A stretch of 27,255 bases of DNA from Treponema sp. GTDB taxonomy: Bacteria > Spirochaetota > Spirochaetia > Treponematales > Breznakiellaceae. The stretch spans positions 1 to 27,255 of the forward strand of contig JAISBK010000201.1 in NCBI GenBank assembly GCA_031266255.1, in the 5' to 3' direction. The position numbers were made by a program, and so were the translations under genes. The notes below the pieces were generated by a model that did no database searches, was not told the origin of the DNA, and saw nothing but the letters and a program-made list of their open reading frames with translations. This document shows, piece after piece, positions 13,041 through 20,806 of the stretch (positions are counted from its first letter, which is position 1; every line of letters begins with the position of its first letter).

Positions 13041-15620
13041 TCAGCTTGCATTACTGAAGCGTAATCCTGAACCCTGGGTATCCACGGTCAGGGTATCTCC
13101 TTCTTTTATTTTGCCCGCAATAATGGCCTTGGCCAGGGGATTTTCCAGTTCACCCTGGATGGTTCGTTTCAAGGGCCGGGCACCAAAGAGCGGATCATAC
13201 CCTTGTTCTGCCAAGAGATCCTTGGCCGCCTGAGTCAGGCTCAGACGTATCTTCCGTTCTGCCAGCCGCTGGACCAGACGTTTAAGCTGGATCTCCACAA
13301 TGGTGCGGATCTCCGTTTTACCCAGGCGCTTAAAAATCACCCGTTCATCAATACGGTTGAGGAATTCCGGCTTGAAACGCTGTTTTAACAGTTCGGCTAT
13401 CGCTTCCTCCATGACGTCGCGCTGTTTTGCCTCAAGGATAAGGTCTGAACCTAGGTTGCTGGTCATGATGATGATCACATTCTTGAAGTCAACCACCCGG
13501 CCCTGGCCATCGGTAAGCCTCCCGTCATCTAAGATCTGGAGGAACAGGTTGAACACTTCAGGATGGGCCTTTTCGATTTCATCAAAGAGGATCACGCTGT
13601 AGGGCCTGCGACGCACTGCTTCGGTTAACTGGCCCCCTTGTTCATACCCCACATATCCCGGAGGCGCGCCGATAAGGCGGCTTACCGCATGTTTTTCCCC
13701 GTATTCACTCATGTCTATCCTGGTTAGGGCCTTCTCATCGTTAAAGAGAAAATCCGCCAGGGTCTTGGCAAGCTCGGTTTTGCCCACCCCGGTAGGCCCC
13801 AGAAAGAGAAAAGAACCCAAGGGGCGGCTGGCGTCGGAAAGACCGGCTTTATTCCGCCTGATGGCGTCCGCTACCGCAGATACAGCGGTCTCTTGACCCA
13901 CCACCCGTTCTGCCAAGACCTTTTCCAAATCCAGGTATTTTTGTAATTCCCCGGAGAGCATCTTAGATACCGGAATCCCGGTCCAGGCAGAAACCACCTG
14001 GGCAATATCCTCCTCCCGCACTTCTTCCCGCAGTAAGGCAGGGGTTTCCTCTCGCGCTTCCATTTGGCAGGTCAGACGGCTGAGTTTTTTCTGGGCATCC
14101 GGGATGAGTCCATGTTTGTACTCCGCGGCTTTGGTCAGATTTCCTTCCCGTTCATACCGGGTTTCTTCTATTTTGAGTTCTTCGATATATTGTTTTATAT
14201 CCCGGATTTGCTGGATATCCTGCTTCTCCCTATCCCAGCGGGCCTGCATCCCGTCTCGTTCTGCACTCAGGTCCGCGACATCCTTATGCAGTTTTGCCAG
14301 TCGTTCCTGGGAGGCCCCGTCTTCTTCTTTGCTGAGGGCCTGCTTTTCTATAGAAAGCTGTAAGAGTTTCCGTTCCAGCTTATCCAGTTCTGTAGGACGG
14401 CTGTCCAATTCCATCTTGAGCCGGCTCGCCGCCTCATCTACCAGGTCTATGGCCTTATCCGGGAGGAAGCGGCTGGTGATGTACCGGTCTGAGAGCCGCG
14501 CCGCCGCTACCAGGGCCTCATCTTTAATCCGTACCCCGTGATGCACTTCGTACCGTTCTTTGAGGCCCCGGAGTATGGCGATGGTGTTCTCTACCGAAGG
14601 CTCTGGGGTATAGACCTGTTGGAAGCGTCGTTCCAGGGCAGGGTCTTTCTCGATGTGCTTACGGTATTCATCCAACGTGGTAGCCCCGATACAGCGGAGT
14701 TCTCCTCGAGCCAAGGCCGGCTTCAAGAGATTGGACGCATCGGTGGCCCCTTCCGCGGCTCCGGCGCCTACCAGGGTGTGGAGTTCGTCGATGAATAGGA
14801 TGATCTTCCCGTCCGAAGCCTGGATCTCATGGATCACCGCCTTGAGGCGATCTTCAAATTCCCCCCGGAATTTCGCACCGGCCACCAATGCCCCCAGATC
14901 CAGGGAGAGGAGCCGTTTCCCCTTAAGCCCCTCAGGTACGTCTCCGGCTATGATACGCCGAGCCAGTCCTTCAACAATCGCGGTTTTCCCCACCCCAGGC
15001 TCGCCTATGAGCACCGGGTTATTTTTGGTTCTACGGGAGAGGACCTGCATGACCCGGCGGATTTCCTCGTCCCGGCCAATGACCGGATCCAACTTTTCCT
15101 GCCGCGCCAAGGCGGTGAGGTCCCGGCAATATTTATCCAAGACCTGGTACTTATCTTCAGGGTTTTGGTCGGTGATCCGGGTATTTCCCCGGACCTGTTT
15201 TAATGCCGCGAGCAGCCCTTGCTTGGTAATCCCCGCCTTGCGCAATGCCTCCCCGGTTTTCCCTTCATGTATACTCAGGGCCAAAAGGATATGTTCGGCG
15301 GAAACATATTCGTCTTTGAGCGCGGCGGCTTCAGTTTCTGCTTTTGCCAGTACCTTGGAGGCAGCGGAAGAGAGATAAAGCTGGGCCGCGTCTCCGTATA
15401 TCTTGGGCATTTCTGCGGTGAGGGCTTGCACCTGCGCAATAAGTTGAGCCGGATTCACGCCGATGCGTTCAATAAGGGGGGCAACGATCCCATCTTCCTG
15501 CTGCAGGAGCGCAAGCAGTATATGCTCAGGCTCAACCTGGGCATGATCCGCGTTTTGGGCCAGGGTGGAAGCCCCATTGAGGGCTTCCTGTGCCTTGATG
15601 GTTAACTTTTCGAAATTCAT
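13041..15620 (-). CDS. clpB: ClpB disaggregase (Hsp100)
   Basis: ClpB is the cytoplasmic ATP-driven chaperone that extracts proteins from aggregates with DnaK. The product is 859 residues. An N domain with two Clp-N repeats covers about 1-145. NBD1 has Walker A GEPGVGKT (206-213) and Walker B ending FIDE (276-279). A long coiled-coil middle domain covers about 400-520. NBD2 has Walker A GPTGVGKT and the sensor region MTSNLGS. The open frame extends 46 codons upstream, but MNFEKLTIKAQEAL from ATG 15620 is the normal ClpB start. No Shine-Dalgarno precedes that ATG. A promoter-like sequence ends 6 bases upstream, so the main transcript may be leaderless. Confidence 0.96.
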   Translation of the reverse strand: MNFEKLTIKAQEALNGASTLAQNADHAQVEPEHILLALLQQEDGIVAPLIERIGVNPAQLIAQVQALTAEMPKIYGDAAQLYLSSAASKVLAKAETEAAALKDEYVSAEHILLALSIHEGKTGEALRKAGITKQGLLAALKQVRGNTRITDQNPEDKYQVLDKYCRDLTALARQEKLDPVIGRDEEIRRVMQVLSRRTKNNPVLIGEPGVGKTAIVEGLARRIIAGDVPEGLKGKRLLSLDLGALVAGAKFRGEFEDRLKAVIHEIQASDGKIILFIDELHTLVGAGAAEGATDASNLLKPALARGELRCIGATTLDEYRKHIEKDPALERRFQQVYTPEPSVENTIAILRGLKERYEVHHGVRIKDEALVAAARLSDRYITSRFLPDKAIDLVDEAASRLKMELDSRPTELDKLERKLLQLSIEKQALSKEEDGASQERLAKLHKDVADLSAERDGMQARWDREKQDIQQIRDIKQYIEELKIEETRYEREGNLTKAAEYKHGLIPDAQKKLSRLTCQMEAREETPALLREEVREEDIAQVVSAWTGIPVSKMLSGELQKYLDLEKVLAERVVGQETAVSAVADAIRRNKAGLSDASRPLGSFLFLGPTGVGKTELAKTLADFLFNDEKALTRIDMSEYGEKHAVSRLIGAPPGYVGYEQGGQLTEAVRRRPYSVILFDEIEKAHPEVFNLFLQILDDGRLTDGQGRVVDFKNVIIIMTSNLGSDLILEAKQRDVMEEAIAELLKQRFKPEFLNRIDERVIFKRLGKTEIRTIVEIQLKRLVQRLAERKIRLSLTQAAKDLLAEQGYDPLFGARPLKRTIQGELENPLAKAIIAGKIKEGDTLTVDTQGSGLRFSNAS

Positions 15621-15626
15621 AGGTAT

Positions 15627-15655
15627 ACCATAAAAGAATTGATCCCCTTTGACAA
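15627..15655 (-). promoter_or_regulatory. Promoter for clpB, possibly giving a leaderless transcript
   Basis: On the minus strand, TTGTCA (15650-15655), a 17-base spacer and TATGGT (15627-15632) precede the clpB ATG at 15620. Only six bases separate the -10 from the ATG, so initiation at the usual distance would fall on or next to the A of the start codon. No CIRCE/HrcA operator was seen. Confidence 0.5.
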
Positions 15656-15732
15656 TGGCGTGAAAACGGCTCATATACCAAGCCGTCCTGTTAACTGCTG
15701 ATTTCAGCTTAGGCGCCTTGGGCGCCCATTTT

Positions 15733-16593
15733 TTATCCCCACCACCCCAAGGCAGCATATCCTACAAAGGAATCCGGTACTTCCTGGTCTTCACCGCTTA
15801 AATCTGCACTGGTGCCGTAAGCCAAAAGCTCCCCTTTACTCGCGGCGCTTGCCTGGGCAAAACCCAGCGTAGCCAAGACCGCTCCAACCGAACACGCAGA
15901 CCTATCTTCCAAAGCCTGGTCCAGGATCCGGTCAGCCTTTCCCTCTATGAGGGTCTCAATGAAACGGCGATCATTGACCTCCCGCACCCAGTCCAGGGCT
16001 TTGCTCCCCTTTCCCATAGGAGAAAAGTCGTACTGATTCCCGTAATGGGTAAGGTCAGTAGAACCGAGGACCACCACATTGCGATTCAGAGATTTTCCTA
16101 CCTGAAACAGTATTTTTCCTGCCTCAAAAGAGGCTATTTCCGCAGGAAGCCTGAACCAAAGCAGCCACGCTTGGGGAAAAAAATAATGTACCATGGGAAT
16201 TAAAACTTCAACGGTATTATCCTGATACCGGTCTGGAGCAGTTCCCCGCCGGAAGCTCCTCCCCGGAAGTTCGTTTTTTAACCGTGACCTAAGTTCCCGG
16301 TCCATTTCCATATTTCCCAGAGGACTGGCAAACCCGTCTTCTTCAGCAAACAAGGGCGGTAAGCCCGCAGGAAGATGTCCCCCAATCACTGCCACCGTAT
16401 CTGCCTGGGGATTCAAAGCAGCTACCGCAGCGGCAGCTATGGCTCCTGAATATACCCATCCCGCATGGGGCGCTACCGCAGCCCGGGCAGTCCGCGGCTG
16501 TGGGGGGAGCGGAATCGAAGCTAAAAAATCACGGATCTGTTCTCCATCCTGAGGATACCAGCCCCGGGGAAGGGATCCTTTCCTAAGTGTCAT
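15733..16593 (-). CDS. amrB: AmmeMemoRadiSam system protein B (Memo family)
   Basis: A 286-residue Memo-like protein, related to class III extradiol dioxygenases. Visible hallmarks are the start pattern LRKGSLPRGWYPQDGEQIRDF, APHAGWVYSG with H43, IGGH with H73, and GSTDLTHYG with H183. RSACSVGA carries C234. H43, H73 and C234 fit the metal-site residues of human MEMO1. In bacteria it usually works with an AMMECR1 protein and a radical-SAM protein, neither of which is in this window. The chemistry of the system is not established. The start ATG lacks an obvious Shine-Dalgarno but fits the family start. The following 112 bases to clpB hold that gene's promoter. Confidence 0.88.
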   Translation of the reverse strand: MTLRKGSLPRGWYPQDGEQIRDFLASIPLPPQPRTARAAVAPHAGWVYSGAIAAAAVAALNPQADTVAVIGGHLPAGLPPLFAEEDGFASPLGNMEMDRELRSRLKNELPGRSFRRGTAPDRYQDNTVEVLIPMVHYFFPQAWLLWFRLPAEIASFEAGKILFQVGKSLNRNVVVLGSTDLTHYGNQYDFSPMGKGSKALDWVREVNDRRFIETLIEGKADRILDQALEDRSACSVGAVLATLGFAQASAASKGELLAYGTSADLSGEDQEVPDSFVGYAALGWWG

Positions 16594-16663
16594 AGCATGA
16601 GCATAGTGGATTATTCCCCTATATGCCTATAGGCTTCTTAAAAACACTCCAGGTCCTGGGGTA

Positions 16664-18157
16664 CTAGGCATTGCTGTCAAAGACTGTACGGCCTAGGGAA
16701 GACGCCTCGGGTTTTATAGAAGCCCGGTAGGTACTCAAGGCTTGTTTTTCCCGCTCAAGCTCAGGGAAAGCATAGACCGGGTTTCCTCCGGTATCCAGAT
16801 CCACTTCAGGAATCGAATAAGCCCCCATCTCCTTGATCACCTGGTTCTGAGCAGCACCCAAGTTCTTGGGTCTGCACTCAGGCCTATCCGCCTTGAGGTC
16901 ATTGCTGGTAATCCCCTGAGGCCGTGACCACATAGCCCCGTACCCTAGCTTCCTCAGATTATCAAGTTTAATGCTTTCATTCGTTTGTTTTGTGAAGCAA
17001 TACCGCAGACTCGGAATAAGCCAAAACAGAAGGGAAAAGATAAGGGGAACAAGCCCTAAGCCCACCAGGATGAGCGGCAAGGGATTATCCACCACTGAAC
17101 CTGATAAGACATAGGTGATTTTGTACAGGTATGAAGCAGCATCGAATTGCACCTGATTAGTAATAGGGCCGGTACTCAGGGTGTTGAACAGAAAATACCC
17201 TCCGAAGATTAAATTTACCCCATTGATGACGCTAAACCATCCATTCATCTTTTTAGGGTTGGATGAGAAATTTTTGAGCCGTTTTAAGAGCACAGAACCG
17301 CCCAAGGAACGATCCCGCCGGTCAGCCCGGAGAAGGAGGTCGTCGAAACGGTATACCAAGGTTCCTGCTTCGGTAACTTCCGGGAGTCCGCCAAATTCTA
17401 CACAACAGGCGGTGAGCCCTTGCTCTGCTTCTGCGGGAGTAGAGCCGGTGAGGGTCATGTATTCCGGGAGGGAGATAACTCCCTGGTTGGCCTGGATATA
17501 GGCGATGATGGCCTGTTTTTCTTTAGCGGACCAATCCCCATTCGGATCTCCATCCCCAAAAACAAAGGAGAAAATCGCCTTGTACAGGGGCTTGCCTTTA
17601 GGCCGGGCATTCCTTTCGGTATAATACCGGCCATTAAAGGACCGGTCTATGGTCTTGGTTAATTCCGAATAAAACCAGATCCGGATGATGAGGTCGAAGA
17701 TACTTCCCGCAAGGAACAAGCCTCCCCCCCGGCCTTCAGAGCGGCTATCTGAATTGGAAGAACTGGCAGCTACTGAAACCGCCAAAGCAGCCAAAGCAAT
17801 GAGCATGAAAAGGATAAAGTACCCCACGAGCATCACCATGATCCAGACCTTAAACAGCGCGCTTCCCACGATTTTTATCCCTTCAAGAACCTTGTCGGTG
17901 AATCTACGCAGACCTGCCCGGAAACCCCGGTATTTACTGGTAAACCCCTGCGGAAAGGAGTAGAGGATTTCCCCGGATTCGGTTACTTCAAGGCGTCCTG
18001 AATACTCATCTGCCGCAACCGGAACCAGTTCTCTGACCGTGTTTAAAGGTAAGGCTGTTTGAGCCACTATGTCCGCGATGGTGGCCCCTTTCCGCTGTTT
18101 TTTGAATGCATCGGTGATCTTCCGGTATGCTTCTTTATTTTTTACGGTATATCCCAT
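16664..18157 (-). CDS. Membrane protein with three repeated winged-helix-like modules, unknown
   Basis: A 497-residue protein without a known name. Three related modules alternate with membrane segments. Module 1 (24-72) is a helical stretch ending VTESGEILYSFP. Module 2 (227-275) ends VTEAGTLVYRF. Module 3 (414-467) ends DTGGNPVYAFP. Membrane segments lie near 103-130, 148-165, 308-328 and 358-384. A GDGDPNGDW motif (201-209) precedes module 2. From memory this resembles uncharacterised cyanobacterial and plastid membrane proteins. The modules look like small helix-turn-helix or PCI-like folds, not proven. It begins 68 bases after the Rrf2 gene and is probably co-transcribed with it. ATG has an AGGAGG-type ribosome binding site. 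Confidence 0.75.
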   Translation of the reverse strand: MGYTVKNKEAYRKITDAFKKQRKGATIADIVAQTALPLNTVRELVPVAADEYSGRLEVTESGEILYSFPQGFTSKYRGFRAGLRRFTDKVLEGIKIVGSALFKVWIMVMLVGYFILFMLIALAALAVSVAASSSNSDSRSEGRGGGLFLAGSIFDLIIRIWFYSELTKTIDRSFNGRYYTERNARPKGKPLYKAIFSFVFGDGDPNGDWSAKEKQAIIAYIQANQGVISLPEYMTLTGSTPAEAEQGLTACCVEFGGLPEVTEAGTLVYRFDDLLLRADRRDRSLGGSVLLKRLKNFSSNPKKMNGWFSVINGVNLIFGGYFLFNTLSTGPITNQVQFDAASYLYKITYVLSGSVVDNPLPLILVGLGLVPLIFSLLFWLIPSLRYCFTKQTNESIKLDNLRKLGYGAMWSRPQGITSNDLKADRPECRPKNLGAAQNQVIKEMGAYSIPEVDLDTGGNPVYAFPELEREKQALSTYRASIKPEASSLGRTVFDSNA

Positions 18158-18225
18158 GGATATTCCTCCTCTTGGCCGGAACCCTTTGAGTCTCCAGGCC
18201 CTTTTCCCAACTGGTCTTCCTTAGG

Positions 18226-18651
18226 TCACGTGTTTTCCGGCAACGTATTTTTTTCGAGAATCGACGCCAAGGTTACATTCTTAAAAAAATTATTCACCAT
18301 ACTAGTTACATCTACCCATACTCCGTGGCTAAGACAAGCCCCTATTCGGTCACAGGTCTTCTGGCGCTTATCGCAGGAGATACTCTCTAAATCTTCCCCC
18401 GCAGCATCCAAAATCTCCTTAATGGTGAGTTTATCCAGAGGTTGCGCAAAATAAAAGCCCCCCCCAGGTCCACGGACCGATGCAACAATCCCCGCTTTGC
18501 GGAGCTTAAAAAAAATCTGTTCCAAAAATACCGATGAAATGTGCTCCTGTTCCGATAAATGATTGATGGAAACCGGGGCTCCGTCTTTTCCCATCCTTGC
18601 CAGTGCCAAGGATGCCCGGAGTGCATACCGACCCCGTGTGGTAATCCGCAT
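18226..18651 (-). CDS. Rrf2-family regulator with Fe-S cysteine motif (IscR/NsrR-like)
   Basis: A 141-residue DNA-binding protein. The N-terminal winged helix shows TTRGRYALRASLALA (4-18) and the conserved RGPGGGFYFAQP (60-71). The sensor loop has C93, C100 and C106 followed by H109, in the pattern C-x6-C-x5-C-x2-H. This is close to IscR, where the spacing is C-x5-C-x5-C-x2-H, so binding of a [2Fe-2S] or similar cluster is likely. No isc or suf genes are adjacent. The only gene right behind it is the three-module membrane protein. A terminator-like hairpin separates it from the upstream methyltransferase, and a weak promoter lies between. Confidence 0.9.
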   Translation of the reverse strand: MRITTRGRYALRASLALARMGKDGAPVSINHLSEQEHISSVFLEQIFFKLRKAGIVASVRGPGGGFYFAQPLDKLTIKEILDAAGEDLESISCDKRQKTCDRIGACLSHGVWVDVTSMVNNFFKNVTLASILEKNTLPENT

Positions 18652-18705
18652 TGAAAAATACCCCCTTTCCTCTCTATTTTGCTCTTTTTTCTTTTTTCAT
18701 ACATG

Positions 18706-18734
18706 ACTATATTGTATTTTCTTGCCAATGAAAA
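18706..18734 (-). promoter_or_regulatory. Weak promoter candidate for the Rrf2 gene
   Basis: On the minus strand, TTTTCA (18729-18734), a 17-base spacer and TATAGT (18706-18711) precede the Rrf2 start by about 55 bases. The -10 is good and the -35 is poor, as expected for a regulated promoter. No clear operator palindrome is visible. Confidence 0.35.
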
Positions 18735-18741
18735 GACAGTC

Positions 18742-18778
18742 TGAGGCGGTTTCAAAACTGAAGTTTGAAACCGCCTCA
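18742..18778 (-). terminator. Strong hairpin after the trmJ-like gene
   Basis: A perfect 15-base-pair stem (18742-18756 with 18764-18778) with a 7-base loop begins 2 bases after the methyltransferase stop codon. On the minus strand it is followed by a short pyrimidine stretch including TTTT. It probably ends the trmJ-like transcript or protects its 3' end. Confidence 0.65.
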
Positions 18779-18779
18779 C

Positions 18780-19517
18780 TCAATCCTCTTTTTTTCCTAT
18801 TTTCCCTGTTTTTCCTAAATGGGCTGCCTTAGAAAAGATGTTTCCTAGATAGACCCCTTCCCGGATAGAAAGGCCGGCTCGGGCAAAAACATCCCGGAAA
18901 AACCGCTCCTGTTCTTCCCGGCCAGGCTGTTTATAGAAACCCAGAGACGCAAGGGACTCAGTCACTGAATGAACCAAACGATCCAGCCCGGTCTGATCCA
19001 GCGGTACCCAGGTACCTTCCACCGCGGGCACTGGACCCAGTGCCCGGAACAGGGTATAGGCGTAAATTTGAACTGCATGGGAAAGGTTCAATGAAGGAAA
19101 GCCAGGATCCGCAGGAATATGGGAAGCCAAATTACAAAAGGCCAGTTCCTCAGCTTCAAGACCGGTTCGTTCATTACCAAACACCAGGGCAGCTTTCCCC
19201 GGCTGATTCCTAAGGTACTCTCCCAAGGCTTCAGGGTTGAGACTCACCGCCTTCCGGCGCTGTCCCCGCCGCCGAGTAGTTCCCACTACCAGTGAGCAAT
19301 CCGCTGTTGCGTGAGGAATGGAGTCAAACCACTGAGCGGTTTCCCATAGTTCCCCTGCATGAACTGCCCGGGCGCGGATGAGCGATGGATCCAAAGGTCC
19401 AGGAGCGACCATACGAAGCTGGGAAAGGCCCATGTTTTTCATGGCCCTGCAGACTGCCCCTACATTCCCTGATTCCTGGGGCCGGGAAAGAATGATTACC
19501 ATATCATGCAACATCAT
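18780..19517 (-). CDS. trmJ: SpoU-class RNA 2'-O-methyltransferase, TrmJ-like
   Basis: A 245-residue SPOUT methyltransferase. The three SpoU motifs are present: PQESGNVGAVCRAMKNMG (13-30), FGNERTGL (113-120) and PSLNLSHAVQIYAY (141-154). A C-terminal helical extension of about 70 residues fits TrmJ, which methylates position 32 of some tRNAs with S-adenosylmethionine. Another SpoU rRNA or tRNA methyltransferase is possible, so the symbol is tentative. The start could be either of two adjacent ATGs (19517 or 19514), and the Shine-Dalgarno is distant. It is divergent from ybjN and ends at a strong hairpin. Confidence 0.8.
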   Translation of the reverse strand: MMLHDMVIILSRPQESGNVGAVCRAMKNMGLSQLRMVAPGPLDPSLIRARAVHAGELWETAQWFDSIPHATADCSLVVGTTRRRGQRRKAVSLNPEALGEYLRNQPGKAALVFGNERTGLEAEELAFCNLASHIPADPGFPSLNLSHAVQIYAYTLFRALGPVPAVEGTWVPLDQTGLDRLVHSVTESLASLGFYKQPGREEQERFFRDVFARAGLSIREGVYLGNIFSKAAHLGKTGKIGKKED

Positions 19518-19533
19518 GGTTCATGATACCCTC

Positions 19534-19562
19534 TCGACAAAAAGCAGACAACTGAGTATGAT
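19534..19562 (+). promoter_or_regulatory. Sigma70-type promoter for the ybjN-pspA pair
   Basis: TCGACA (19534-19539), a 17-base spacer and TATGAT (19557-19562) are each 5 of 6 to consensus. Initiation near 19569 gives a leader of about 59 bases. No sigma54-type (GG-N10-GC) promoter, as used for pspA in enterobacteria, is seen. Confidence 0.6.
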
Positions 19563-19627
19563 CAATACTATAAGAGCCTCTATAGGTAATGACGGATTGT
19601 TGAAACTAGAGATAATAAGGAAGGTTT

Positions 19628-20023
19628 ATGGCAAATAAAATCGAACAATATCTCATTGAGCTTATGGTTACGTATAAGGAAGTAGCGGATAATCTATGGT
19701 TGCTTGATGATGAAGAGTATGGTATGGAAGGGGTAGCCATCATGTATGTAGACCCCTTGGTTATTTTCAGGATCCAGGTTATGGATGCCCCTAAGGAGCA
19801 GCGGCTTGAACTGTTTACGAAACTGCTTGAACTCAATGCCTGTGATGTGATTCATGGGGCGTATGCCTTGGAATCGGATAGGATTGTCTTAATTGATACC
19901 TTGGAATATAATACTATGGATTATCAGGAATTTAGGGCGACCCTTGATGCATTCAGTCTCGCTTTAACCCAGCATTATCCAGTACTTTCACCGTATAGAG
20001 TAATAGCACCAGAAGGAGCTTAG
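19628..20023 (+). CDS. YbjN-domain protein
   Basis: A 131-residue, acidic, soluble protein with the YbjN-type (CesT/Tir chaperone-like) fold pattern. Alternating strands and helices include GVAIMYVDPLVIFRIQVMDA and the helix RLELFTKLLELNACDVIHGA. It ends with a helix containing EFRATLDAFSLAL. There are no catalytic motifs, and such domains usually bind partner proteins. ATG 19628 has AAGGAAGG upstream. The pspA gene begins four bases after its stop codon, making a tight two-gene operon. The likely role is as partner or modulator of PspA, which is inference from context. Confidence 0.78.
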   Translation: MANKIEQYLIELMVTYKEVADNLWLLDDEEYGMEGVAIMYVDPLVIFRIQVMDAPKEQRLELFTKLLELNACDVIHGAYALESDRIVLIDTLEYNTMDYQEFRATLDAFSLALTQHYPVLSPYRVIAPEGA

Positions 20024-20027
20024 AACA

Positions 20028-20720
20028 ATGGGAATTTTTTCAAGGCTTAAAACCCTCGTTTCATCGAATGTCAATGATATGATCAGCAAGGCTGAAAAGC
20101 CGGAAAAGATGCTTAATCAGTTGCTCATTGATATGAGTGAGCAGTTAATTGAATCCAAGAAGGCGGTGGCCCAAGCAATAGCCGATGAGAAGAAACTTGA
20201 GCGGGAAGCCCAGAACCAGCAGACCCTCTCCCAGGAGTGGGAGCGGAAGGCCATGCTTGCAGTACAGGCAGGGAGGGATGACCTCGCAAAAGAAGCGCTG
20301 ATCCGTAAGCAGGAGCATGATAATGCCTATAATGAATATAAAAAGCAATGGGAAGCTCAACATGGGTCGGTGGAAAAACTCAAGGAATCCCTTCGAGAAC
20401 TACAAAACAAGATTGAAGAGGCGCAACGCAAGAAGAACTTGCTCATTGCCCGGGCAAAACGGGCAGAAGCGCAGCAGAAGATACAGAGCACCATGTCCAG
20501 CATATCTGGTAACAAAACCGCGTTTGATGCCTTTGATCGTATGGCGGCCAAGGTAGACCAGATGGAAGCCCAAGCCGAGGCTGCGGTAGAACTTGAGGAT
20601 TATACCAGTAACTCTGATTTGGATAAGCGTTTTGCCGAATTGGAGCAGTCCTCGCATCCTGCGGATGCGATGCTCTTGGAATTAAAACAAAAGATGAACG
20701 CCCTACCGGATAAAACGTAA
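20028..20720 (+). CDS. pspA: PspA/IM30 membrane-stress protein
   Basis: A 230-residue, mostly helical PspA/Vipp1-family protein. The amphipathic N-terminus MGIFSRLKTLVSSNVNDMI matches the membrane-binding helix of the family. Long coiled coils (about 25-190) contain repeated Glu/Lys/Gln heptads. The family forms ESCRT-III-like polymers that protect or repair the inner membrane. There is no Vipp1-type extended C-terminal domain, so I call it PspA. It is coupled to the YbjN gene upstream and preceded by an AAGGAG ribosome binding site. No pspF, pspB or pspC is nearby. Confidence 0.92.
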   Translation: MGIFSRLKTLVSSNVNDMISKAEKPEKMLNQLLIDMSEQLIESKKAVAQAIADEKKLEREAQNQQTLSQEWERKAMLAVQAGRDDLAKEALIRKQEHDNAYNEYKKQWEAQHGSVEKLKESLRELQNKIEEAQRKKNLLIARAKRAEAQQKIQSTMSSISGNKTAFDAFDRMAAKVDQMEAQAEAAVELEDYTSNSDLDKRFAELEQSSHPADAMLLELKQKMNALPDKT

Positions 20721-20806
20721 ACCGGCCTGACGTACAGGGGCCTCTTGACCTAATGCTTATGTTATCAGCTACAGTATAGTTCATATATGACTAAGGAGTA
20801 TGCTGG

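Noticed and set aside
15712..15735. GGCGCC-TTG-GGCGCC hairpin followed by T6 on the plus strand
   Set aside because: It has terminator form only in the plus direction, where no gene lies upstream. In the minus direction, after the Memo gene, there is no T tail, and the loop is only three bases.
20723..20742. GGCCTG-ACGTA-CAGGGGCC hairpin after pspA
   Set aside because: The stem is short and bulged and has no T tail, so I do not call it a terminator.
20744..20755. TTGACCTAATGC shared with the rpmH promoter
   Set aside because: A 12-base match is expected by chance in a window this size, and no good -10 element lies at the right distance here.
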